64,000 nucleotides of DNA from Physella acuta (taxonomy: Eukaryota > Mollusca > Gastropoda > Physidae): positions 2,501 to 66,500 of the forward strand of contig NW_026732980.1 of assembly GCF_028476545.1 (NCBI RefSeq), read 5' to 3'. This document shows positions 24,902 to 34,658 of this stretch, piece by piece. A program made the position numbers and the translations under genes. Below the pieces are notes generated by a model. The model saw only the letters and a list, made by a program, of their open reading frames with translations, ran no database searches and was not told the DNA's origin. Every line of letters begins with the position of its first letter. Position 1 is the first letter of the stretch.

Positions 24902-27900
24902 TTAATCATCCTCTGGCATATATTTTGGGTTGGGCTTAACATATTCTTCCTTGTAAAGTGTCAAATGAAATCTGTTGGTGAATAAAATAAAATGACAGTC
25001 ATTTTCCTTTAATTATAGGGTAAGTATTAAAAGATATTATATGGTATGATATTGTTACATAAAAACTTACTTCTCGAAATAGTATGCAAAAACATAAGCT
25101 ATTGAGCAGATAATGCAGTAAAACAGTCCAGCTACACTAGCTTGTCTGCAAAGAAAATATTTAAAACTTGATTTATTAAAAAAAGAAGAAAGCATGAAAC
25201 AGCAGTGGGCCTACACAGCTAACTCAAGTTGTGTATTATGGTGGCAAATATTTAGGCAACATTGTTAATTATGAAGGAGACTGCACCGCTGAAATCAAAA
25301 CAAGCATCTCTTAAACCAAGCAAAGAAAATCTCCCCTAAGACAAAATGGAGACTTTTAAAAAATAATGTCCTTAGCTACAGTAGGGCAGACATTGCTGGA
25401 AAGTAACAACTGCCACTAGCTGATCACTGGACTCTTTCCATGCTAAGTGCCTGGGAAGGATAAAAAGCATCCACAGGCCTAACACCATCTCCAATGATAG
25501 ACTACTAGGAGAGATGGAAATAGAAGCAGTTTCCAAAATAACCAAAAAAGGAAGATGGTGTTGGCCAAGGGAGATGTGGAGGGGCACAGTGGGGAAGCAG
25601 CTGGCAGATGCAAAACTGTCTTGGGGAACTGCCAGGAAAATCGCAGGAGACTGACAAAATTGGAGGGGGCTTTCTGGGTTTGCCCCATGTGTCTTGGACA
25701 TTAAAGGTAAAAGATGATGATGGTTGCAAAAATAGTTTTGACCATTTTAGAATACTATCATGTGTAGGAATAGTAGGACTAAATTTCTTTATGTAGACAA
25801 AACAATACCTTAACTCAAGAAGCAACTTACATAAGAGAATAACCTATGAAGCACACAACGGTTGCAGTTCCTGATGGATGATAATAAGGATCAGACGGTG
25901 GGTGTTTGTCTTCCTTAGTTCCTATCCTGAAATATTTACCTATCAAAGGGAATGAAAAATTTTTAAGCATCTGTTATCAGTTTAAAGCAGGAGTTCTATT
26001 GTAGATGTTTAGTATAACTCATTCCCCACCAACTGTAATAAAGCACCACAGAAATAAACAAGACATTTATTTGAAAGCATTCATTAAAATCAAATACAAA
26101 AATCAGCAATTTTTAAGAACCTAATGTACATTACTTTTAATTAATTAAATAGTTATCTAGAAGGATAGAAGGACTGAATGTTAACTATTCCTTGACATGA
26201 GTTCTTGCAGGGTTTTTTTACACTGGAGGCCACTGTTCATCACAACACAATTACATTGCTGGGGGAAACTACATTGCCAGGGAACTTTCTAACTTTGATC
26301 AATTCATTTTTGCTTCATGAACTAAAGATAAAAGTTTCATTTTTTGTCAATTTAAAAATTTTATCTTTAGGTGACCAGTTCAGTTTAAAAATTTAACAAA
26401 TCATTTTGAAGAATATAATGCCATTTTCAAACCTAACCAAACACCTTAATTTTTTTTGTTTAGTTCTAACTTTGACCAAGCTGCTCCAATTTCAACTATC
26501 TTGTTCATATTTTGGAAACTCTTAGGGCTGTATGAAATAATGCTTTATGCACTTTATAATGAACACTATGGTTTATTGTATTTAAAATATTAGGGCTTTA
26601 TAATTAAAATATGTAGACCTATAATAGGGTAAAAATGCTATTTAAGTTGTATAAAATAACAATGTAAAATAAGCAATAGATAATTATCTATATTATAAAA
26701 TATGTTTATTATATTATTCTGCTTACCCAAGCAAACATAAGGAAATGCATACAGAAAAAAAATACAAACCTCCCATTACAGCAACAAAGCCATATTTTCT
26801 GTAGGTGTGTATTTTGATGCACAAGCCAGCTATCAAAAACAAGTAGCCCAAATAAAGTACACTGTTTCTTGAAAGATCAGGCGTACGTGGATGACTAGAT
26901 ATTACTTGAGTGACTCTGTGAAACAAATATTGATTTGTTAAATGTTAGCTACGATCTATAATTATTTCCAACAATGTTTGAAGTTCCCATACAGGTCTGG
27001 TGGCTCACAGGTGAAGTAGAGTTCATCTGTTTTTTTCTGTATAGGAAGGCATAGTGTGGTCAACACTGTGCCCAGCCGCCTTTACTTTCCCTAATGTAAG
27101 TTCAGGTACCCATCAGAGTTGGGTTGACCTGAACTCAACTTTTGGGTTAACAGTCAATTGCTCTACCCTGCACCCACACCAACAATTTAACAATATGGCA
27201 AGGTACTAGTATGCAAGATTTATAAAAAGAGAATAAATAATTGTACAGAAAAACTAAAGCAATAATTTTTTTTTTGTTGAAATAACATTTTCTTGTAGAC
27301 ATGTCTGTTCTGGTTAAATAAATGAATATTTGAATCAGTTGGATTTCTCTTATATTATAATCAGGTTATAAATGTATGTTTATTTTAGTTGCATTATTCA
27401 GGTTTGAAAATTATGTAAATCAGTTATATACTTACTTAAAGACAGTCCACAGTGTGAAAAGGTTAGATGCCAAGCAATACAGAAAAAATGAAACAGTTTT
27501 CCCAACATATTTAGAGATGATCCTATGTTTGCTTTCATTAACACCAATCTGTAAGTAGAGTATGAAAGAAATCATATTCAAAATTCAAATCTGTCATTTC
27601 ATGATTTAATACAATAAAATAATTAAAGTAAACATGTTTTCTTTACCACTGGTTTAAAAAAAGGCTCCACATAGATCAGCAAAGCAGTAAACCAAAAATG
27701 GAAGCTGCTTAAATCAATATCGACTTTTGTAGGCATTTTAAGCTGAAAAACAAAGATTTAAAATTCAAATAAAACAAATTAAAGCAGATTTATTTGGTAA
27801 CAACAGTAAAATTGAAAAGATTGAGAAAAAGATTTTCATATTCGGATAAAAAGAATTAGCTAATCCAGTGTTTATGCATATTTAGTGAAAATCCAATTCA

Positions 27901-27972
27901 TACCATGCTAAGATTGATGGATGCTGTACCTGCATCACAGCACCCTCTGAATAGCCTTTCCTCCATATCCAT
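24902..27972 (-). CDS. PEMT-like multi-pass membrane methyltransferase (divergent)
   Basis: Seven minus-strand exons: 27904-27972, 27647-27742, 27436-27548, 26727-26915, 25831-25926, 25071-25145, 24902-24971. All junctions are GT/AG and phases agree. They give 235 residues from the first Met, or 210 if translation starts at exon-2 MPTKVD, nearer the usual ~200 of phosphatidylethanolamine N-methyltransferase, which makes phosphatidylcholine in the ER using SAM. Hydrophobic segments (210-residue numbering): 12-27, 49-67, 87-103, 110-130, 152-186. Resemblance to PEMT as I remember it: PTKVD near the start, FF.PV....SKHR.ISKYVG, then YY.PSGTA, a long hydrophobic stretch and YFEKFHLTLYKEE, matching PEMT YWGSTA and YEEPFTAEIY. 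Odd points: the paired glutamates become Glu-Lys (187-188) and the first SAM-binding glycine seems absent. It could be a PEMT-related protein of altered activity. Introns hold a LINE fragment and a SINE. Confidence 0.6.
25440..25695 (+). mobile_element. 3' fragment of a LINE (reverse-transcriptase C-terminal tail)
   Basis: Lies in the intron between exons 6 and 5 of the PEMT-like gene, in opposite orientation. The plus-strand frame reads RPNTISNDRLLGEM, then KKGRWCWPREMWRGTVGKQ, then LSWGTARKIAGD, an internal stop and QNWRGLSGFAPC. This is the order of the C-terminal tail of many animal non-LTR retrotransposon polymerases (ISN..L; GRP..TWRRTVE..L; WG.A...A.DR..WR..V.ALC). It is heavily 5'-truncated, with the expected WIGHVLR region missing, and is dead. 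The clade is not determined. Confidence 0.72.
26985..27180 (-). repeat. tRNA-derived SINE, decayed copy in a PEMT-like intron
   Basis: Minus-strand copy between exons 4 and 3. Landmarks kept: CATCAGAGTTGGGTTGACC, CCCAGCCGCCTTTACTTTCC and TGAAGTAGAGTTCATCTG. The tRNA head is eroded. Confidence 0.85.
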
Positions 27973-29484
27973 TACTTAAATTATATACATGCTGCACTTT
28001 ATTAACTTATTAATGTTGATGGTGTGGTAACACTAGATTTATTTTGGTTTAAAATAATAATTGAGAAATTTTAGTATCTTTGTTATACTCAAGGGCTCCT
28101 AAAAATACAAAGTTTTATAAATTAGGCCCATACATAGAATCTAGATGTTCATATCAAACTAAGGTCATAAAAATATATCTGTTTACATTTAGTATACTTT
28201 GTACAGCCTAAATATTTCCATTAATTGAAACTGGAATTTTTTTATCAGTGTTAATTACAAAACATTTTTTTTAATTTCTAATCAGCAATAAAAAAAAAAG
28301 AGAAATACAACAGCAAATACGGAACAAATTACAAATATAAACTAACAAAAATAATACTGCAACAATTTCAAATTGTAGATTTAATACAAACCGTTAAATT
28401 GTTCAAATATTTTCCTGAAAGAATAGTACAATATCATTTTTAACTTCTTTTTAATTATTAAGCTAGTTTAGGGAAATAATTATAGATTATAATCATTAGA
28501 CACAGTCTATAGATCTTGTTAAGAAGTTTAGTTTATTAAATTATTAGACCCTAGGCCTATGCCAACCCTACACCTGGCCTAGGTCTAGAACCTAAACAAA
28601 TAGATCTAGAGAATCTAGATTTAGATAGATCTAAAATCTAATTAGCTTGTAGCGTTTACTACTTAACAGTTGCGCTCTTAACAGTAGCCTATATAAATAA
28701 CAGTTAGTGAGTAAACACTTTGTAGCACCGCCCCTGTTTACACTTAGAAAAATTTTTAGACTCTTGGCACGACTTACTTGTACAATGTTAAATATGAAAT
28801 GACTACACGGAGCAAACTGTTTACTGCCTAGCCTCACCAAGGCCCTAGGCTATGTGGAGCAAATATGCATCCGCATGCAATCTTTGAGTATGATTTTCAA
28901 CTTTTAGACGTGATTACTACTCAGGTGATCAAAATGGTTGCGCATCAATCAACTTGTTTTAATGGCGTGGGTTCCTTTGAGCTCTGAGGTTTTTTTTGCA
29001 CTTTTTTCTTTCTTTACTTAGTAAATAAAATCTGTTGTTGAGCTTTTGAAGGGTTACAGGTTAGGTTTAGGCTTAAGGGTTAACATTATGGCATTAGGGG
29101 CTAAGATTAGTGTTTTTTCAGACTTTTTCTCCAGGGGGGGGGGGGCATAGCCCCAAAGGGATGTCTGAAGTGAACTCACTTTAGGGACCTTAGGGAGGAT
29201 TATATTAGGGTTTGACATTAGGAGATTAGGTGAATATACACATGTACATGAGGCAAAAAACATTTCCCACTGTGCATGCCTAGTTTTTTCTGCAAATTTT
29301 TCCAGGCTAAAATCAGCTTAGATTAGATCTATTTTATTTAAGATTTATAATGTCTTAGTCTTCTTAGCCTCTTAACTATAATGATAATCTAGTCTAGAGA
29401 ACTAAATTAAAATTAGTAAATTACAATTCGAAGTGTCTACTCGGAAGAAGATTTTTCTCCCCAACGTCTCCACTTAGTCGACAA
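27973..29484. other. Upstream region of the PEMT-like gene
   Basis: AT-rich. A minus-strand donor GTACAA|GTAAGTCG near 28,775 could end an untranslated first exon of the PEMT-like gene, which would make exon-2 MPTKVD the start. A fragment of the CAGTGTTTC..CAGAC hAT-type family lies at about 29,105-29,165 (TTTTTTCAGACTTTTTCTCC followed by a G run). Confidence 0.35.
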
Positions 29485-29740
29485 AAGATAGCATTGCGCA
29501 TGCGCAGTGACCTATGGCTAGGGTTAGGGCTAGAATGAGGGTTAGGGGTAGGATTAGGGATAGGGTTAGGGATAGGATTAGGGCTAGGGTTAGGGATAGG
29601 ATTAGGGTTAGGGATAGGATTAGGGTTGGTGTTAGAGTTCTGCGGTTGTAAACACACGCATGCGCAGTACCATCGAAAGCATCGCCGCGAAGTTAAGTCG
29701 TAGTTTCTCATCATTGCGCATGCGTATCGCATGCGTATCT
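29485..29740. promoter_or_regulatory. NRF1-type palindromes flanking telomere-like repeats
   Basis: ATTGCGCATGCGCAGTG at about 29,492, ACGCATGCGCAGT at about 29,655, and ATTGCGCATGCG / TCGCATGCG near 29,715-29,735 match the NRF1 consensus YGCGCAYGCGCR fully or nearly. Between them, 29,518-29,636 is a degenerate array of TTAGGG-like hexamers (GGATTAGGG, GGGATAGG, GGGCTAGGG). NRF1 sites are common in housekeeping promoters of animals. Here they could serve the PEMT-like gene, or the whole block could be a dispersed repeat. Confidence 0.45.
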
Positions 29741-29795
29741 TATTCCGACTAGAATCGGCCATTACAATTATCTATATATTATAGACTATATATAA

Positions 29796-30271
29796 TTCTC
29801 TTCATGGGGACCATGCGAGACACCACCATGTAAACGCACGCCGTATTCCCCCGCTCTCTAGGCATTAGCTACCAACCGCACCTCCACCATTCTGGTGAGC
29901 TAAGGTTCACCCCGAATGTTTACAATCGTAGAGCTGGGTCGAATAAGTAACGGCTATTAGGGGCAGATAATTTAGCTTGTTTAAACCATTTGAAACTAAG
30001 GAGAGGTAAGAAGTCCTGCTTGATTTTTTTCATTGTCGTCCGTAAACTGTCGTCATGGACTACTGCTTTCATGGTGGTGGGGGATGGGGGGAGGGGAAAT
30101 GGAAGGGAGGGTAGTGTTGAATTCACTAACTAGTAACTATGAAGAACTGAAAAGTAGAAAACAAAAAAAAAACTAAGTCTAAATAGTCTAACTAAATACT
30201 AAATTATATATATTATAATAGTTAGCGGCGTATCATGGCGTATGATGATTGATATGCAAGGGGTCAGCTCG
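29796..30271 (+). mobile_element. Dispersed element, copy 1 (Helitron/HINE-like, tentative)
   Basis: Matches the reverse complement of 42,051-42,457 across its length. Shared landmarks in order: ATTCTCTTC start, CATG..GAGAC, CCTAGAGAGCG-like, TGGTGAGCT..GGTTCACC, AATGTTTACAATCGTAGAGC, CGGCTATTAGGGGCAGATAA, CCCCC/GGGGG tract, GAAAAGTAGAAAACA, TAGCGGCGTATCAT, GGGTCAGCTCG. Both copies lie in TA-rich DNA. The 3' part of copy 2 forms a GC hairpin, which suggests a Helitron-type end. No coding capacity. Confidence 0.6.
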
Positions 30272-31335
30272 TTTTATTTTATTATTATAATTTATAATAT
30301 TAAGCCTAATTTATAATCACTAATTACTAACTAATCAGTAATTATTAAATATATACTATATACTACTATATAGGCCTATACTATATATAGCCTACCTACT
30401 ATTTTATTAATTAATAGGAATAGGCCTAGCCCTAAATTAAGCTTACTGACAATTAATCAATTAAACTATCAAAAACAAAATGATTTTTTAGTGGAAAGGC
30501 ACTCAAGTTTATTAGTTTAAATTACTTTAAGTAAACTACAGATAGGTCTAGACCTCTAGACTCTAGATCCCTAGTCTAGATCTAGATCTAGATCTAGCTA
30601 GACCATTTCTATTCATAATAAAAAGTAAATAAAGGCTGTCCTAATGAAAATAAGACGTCTGCTGAAACAAGGAACGGTAACTACAAAATTCTTTCAGATC
30701 AGGGCTAATAATTCAACTTTTTGTAGGCCTAATTTTGCCAAATAGGCCTATACAATTAGTTGAGACAGAAAAGAAATTTAACGCACAAGTAATCAAAGAA
30801 GCATTTGATGAAATAAAAAACAAATTATTAGATATGAAATTAGTCATCTAATATTTATACATGAATATAAATTATAGGTCTAGTGCTTAAAGCTACTATG
30901 TTTAAGAGTTAAAAACCTCATCTTGTAGTTCTGGGCACAAGTGTTTGATTAATAAAATTATCAACTGTCACTTATTTTTTTATAGTGCTGTCCATATGTG
31001 CCTTATTCTAATTTAATTTTAACATCTGTGACTTAATTGTTCTAAAATTGTCAAGCAAAACTATAAATGCATACTAGAAGCATAGGCTTATTTATTAATT
31101 GTTTAGGCCTACTATTTATTTGAATCTAGATCTATGACTATGAAAAGCTTTTAATTTTTTTAAGGTAGACTAAACCTCCTCCTCGGTAAATTAGTACTGC
31201 GTTCACGAACATGCAACTGTTTGACATTTAATAATTGTAATGTAAAAACATAAGGAAAGAAAATGCGTTAGATTTGCGTTGGGCTTCATCAAGACTATCT
31301 TTTACACAAAATTATTTTTAAAAGCGTAAGCTTCC
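30272..31335. other. AT-rich intergenic DNA with CTAGAT hexamer clusters
   Basis: No gene. Short runs of AGATCT/CTAGAT hexamers occur at about 30,541-30,602 and recur at 31,525, 32,351 and 33,951. Confidence 0.5.
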
Positions 31336-31392
31336 TACCCTTAGCAACCGAATGGAATGACCCAATCACTACAACATTTCCGCCATCTTTGT
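31336..31392 (+). promoter_or_regulatory. Candidate MNS1 promoter motifs: X-box, CCAAT, YY1-like
   Basis: CTACCCTTAGCAAC (31336-31349) reads GTTGCTAAGGGTAG on the other strand, 9 of 14 identical to the RFX X-box GTTGCCATGGCAAC with one perfect half-site. A CCAAT lies ~20 bp right and CGCCATCTTTG (YY1-like) another ~15 bp right. RFX factors drive ciliary genes, which would fit MNS1 3.3 kb downstream. No transcription start or first exon is seen, so the link is inference. Confidence 0.3.
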
Positions 31393-32037
31393 TTTCCATG
31401 CCAAAACCTTGGCGGCCACTAGTTTGTGATTTTTAAAGTTCACCATTGTGTTGTTTAGCATCACATAGACCACAAACATGGTACTTTTTTCATTTTTGTC
31501 GTTCAGATTTATTCATATTTGCCTAGATCTAGATCTAGGCCTACTTACTTAAACATAATAGACAATCTAGATGGTAATCTATCGTTTTGGGTACGTAAAA
31601 TCGCCCGCGACTAACTAGTAATGTGAAAAACAGGTGACTCCTTACATTTTAATAATTATTACATATTTTGAGGAGGATTTATGTTTTAAAAATACAAAAA
31701 TGTTTCATTTATGTACCTGTTTTTAAACAATTGAATTAAAACTTTTCAGTAATAAATGAAGACTAGCGATGTTTCCAACAGATGCAACCATGCTCATTTA
31801 CTATAGCAGCCATCTTGTTAAAGTTTTATTTTTATAGACTTAAAGCGCAAGATTCAGGCGGAAGTCACTCTATTTTATAAATGGCTGCTGTTTATATAGC
31901 AAATCTTGCTTGCAGACACTGCTGTTTAAAGTTAATTTCTGGCCTATATTGATGTATTTAGCCACGAGAAAAATGGCCCGTTGAGGAAGGGTACAACGGG
32001 CGCTAGGCTGATATTGCTGTCTCTTTTCTCTAAACTA

Positions 32038-32351
32038 AAACCAACCCACCCCCCCACACACCACCCCCACCCCACCCCCCACACCCCCCCCCCCACCACA
32101 CACCACCCCCCTACACCACCCACACCCCCCACCCCCTCCACACACCGCCCCCCCCACCCCCCCACCCCCCCCAAAAAAAAACCATGTCTACCGTCCCATT
32201 CAACGAAATATAATTATATACTTTTTCCAGTGTCCGCCCCCTCCCAGAAAATTCTACCCCCGCCCCCGAAAATTTCAAGTACCCCCACCCCTCTCCGGGG
32301 AGGAAAAAGTCTGAAAGAAACACTGAAACCAACCCACCCCCCCACACACCA
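32038..32351 (-). mobile_element. hAT-type MITE (CAGTGTTTC family), flanked by a 26-bp direct repeat
   Basis: On the minus strand from 32,325: CAGTGTTTCTTTCAGAC, TTTTTCCTCC, ACTTGAAATTTTCGGGGG, GACACTGGAAAAAGTATATA, as in the 15.57-kb copy. The left end is buried in C/A-rich low-complexity DNA. The 26 bases starting AAACCAACCCACCCCCCC and ending ACACACCA occur at both 32,038-32,063 and 32,326-32,351, longer than the 8 bp a hAT insertion makes. Confidence 0.6.
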
Positions 32352-32599
32352 TCTAGATCTAGATCTAGTATTTATTATTTTTAATACTAATATTAAATTA
32401 ATAGGCCTAATAACTGTCTAATATTTATTTATTAAATTATTAAATATTATGCCTATCTAAACTTAAAACTACTTAAACTTACTTAACTATATTTCAACTA
32501 TTACTTGATCTAGGCTAACTAATTAGGGCCTACTAATTAAACTTAAAATACATAGTATTACATAGTAGGCCTACTAAAATAATCATAAAAATTTTATGG

Positions 32600-34395
32600 G
32601 ACAGCGTTGCCTAGTCTAGTAGTCTAGTCTTGTAAAGAGTTTTGACTGCCAACCCAAAAGTCTTTAGTTGGAAACCAGGTTCTAGTTCTAGGGGTGTGGG
32701 GAAATTGCGAGACGCGAAAAGCGAAATGGCGAGGCGGGAAAATGCGAAAAGGGCGCGAAAACGGTCGGTCACGTGACTTTTTTGTCTCGCATTTTACCAC
32801 AACCCGATACTTACGCTGGGTGGTGTTGAAATGCGAAGATTTCTGCGAAAAATTTACCGCACCCGATTTTCAGTGGTATTTGGTCCAGACTTCAAAGACG
32901 TTTCGTTTACATTGTTAAAACTTCCGATTTTTCCGTCGCTAGACATACTGATGATTTGTCAACTCCCCCCCCCCCCCCCCCCCCCCATCTTTTGTGTCTT
33001 TGTGTCGACTTAGAATACCACCTTGTTCAAAACTGACGGAAATACCGCCGACGATATATCAACTTCTGTCTTTTGTGTGGAACGCCAAAGCCACCTGATT
33101 TACCGTCTTTGAAGATCGCTGTGCCGCCGCAAACATATTTTGTATTGTTGCATAGAAATGTGTGCCGTCACACTATAAAAAAGCAATGTTAGAAAAAGAA
33201 TTTTAGACATTTTTCGCGTTTTAGAAAACTGTTTTCATAAATTGTAATAGGAATTGATTAAAATACTCTATTTTGACAGAAATTAGACAAGATTTTGGGA
33301 AAATATCTATGTTTTAAAAAAAATTCAACTGCAATTTGGAGGGGGGTTGTAGACTGAGGTGTGACGTCATTTTAGTGGGAGGGGGGGGTCTGGATTTTTG
33401 TGAAAATGTGTGATGGAGGGGAGGGGGGAAAAATCGTCATTTATGAATGACCCCTTTTAGCTATTAAATGGTAGTTTTGTCCATTGCGGACTTTATTCAG
33501 ATTATCTACAGACGCACATTTTTTTCCATTATGTTCATATTTGTGTTCTGCGTTAGCACAGTATAAATGGGAGTCTAATGAACTGGGTTGGATGTACTAT
33601 GTGTGAAAGATGGTGTGACGAGGTTTGTTTGATTAGTGCTAGGACTGTTTCAGAAGATTTTGTTTGTAAATTTTGTTTGTAATTAAAATTACTTAATAAA
33701 AAATAAATTACACTTTTTAGAATTGTTTATACTTTTACACTTTTTGCAAGTACAAAAATCCATAAATAGATGTTGCAGAATATCTCTCCAGCTGACAAGA
33801 TTATACCAATCCACAATTACACAGTTCACGTTTGTATAAACATGAGCGGGCAAGATTTTTAAAATTAATGCCGACTGAGACGGGATTTTCCTCTCGCTAA
33901 CGAGAGCGGGCGATGACAGTAGCACAGCAACAATGTTAGGATTTTTTAATAGATCTAGATCTAGATATAGATCTATCTATCTTCTTAGTATCTATCTATA
34001 TATATATATATATAATAAAATCTAGATAAAAAATAACAACATACAACACTCGTGTTAAAGGGTATGGCTACATGCTAGTTTATTTTAAAACAAACAAAAA
34101 AATAATTTAAATAAATAAAGATGAAATAAGCATGAAAAAAACTTTTTTTTCGCAAAAATTGTCTCGCTATTTACCCTTAATTCCGCAGGTATGTCTCGCA
34201 TTACCTTCTCGCATTTTCCCGTCTCGCCATTTCGCTTTTCGCGTCTCGCAATTTCCCCACACCCTAGTTCTAGTCAGTAGAATGTCCCTGAGTCCAGCCA
34301 GCTTTGACTGGTACCTAATAAAGCCTAATTCGTGTTAGGGAAAGTAAATGCTGCTGGGCATAGTGCTGACCACTCTATTCCTTCATATAAGTTTT
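32600..34395 (+). repeat. tRNA-derived SINE split by a 1.57-kb insertion
   Basis: Head at 32,600-32,691 (TTGCCTAGTCTAGTAG..., CCAACCCAAAAGTCTTTAG, GGTTC) and body at 34,265-34,395 (CAGTAGAATGTCCCTGAGTCC, GTGTTAGGGAAAGTAAATGC, GGGCATAGTGCTGACC). Removing 32,692-34,264 and one copy of the 9-bp duplication gives a continuous SINE. Confidence 0.9.
32692..34264. mobile_element. 1573-bp TIR element (Mutator-like?) inserted in a SINE, 9-bp TSD
   Basis: Ends are inverted repeats of at least 60 bp, starting GGGTGTGGGGAAATTGCGAG and identical for the first 42 bp, then with two mismatches to ~60 bp. The direct repeat TAGTTCTAG occurs at 32,683-32,691 and 34,265-34,273. Long inverted repeats with a 9-bp duplication point to the Mutator-like superfamily. 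The interior has a GTCACGTGAC palindrome near 32,768, a long C run near 32,966 and no convincing transposase (a 78-residue minus-strand frame at 33,689-33,925 is unrecognised). The near-identical ends imply recent mobility. Confidence 0.85.
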
Positions 34396-34658
34396 CTAAA
34401 TAAAAATAAATTTGATAGGCCAAAACTGCATGTTTATGGTGAAAATATGTTTCTTTAAAGTTAGCTAATGCTTGTGCATGGTAATTAGTAATATTCAATC
34501 ATTTCTAAAATGTCTTGATTTATTATATTTTATTTTCAAGATTATGTGCTTAGAGTTTAACGTATATGAAAGAATGATGTTTACATAATATACTGGCATT
34601 AAAATATTAAAGGTGTAGCTTATAAAAATATGTTCTTTTAAAATTGTTTTAAAAGGCT

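Noticed and set aside
25372-25825. Minus-strand frames of 69-109 codons in the PEMT-like intron
   Set aside because: They are the antisense of a LINE reverse-transcriptase tail on the plus strand.
33689-33925. 78-codon minus-strand frame inside the 1.57-kb inverted-repeat element as a transposase
   Set aside because: No catalytic motif or zinc-finger pattern typical of Mutator-like transposases could be seen; far too short.
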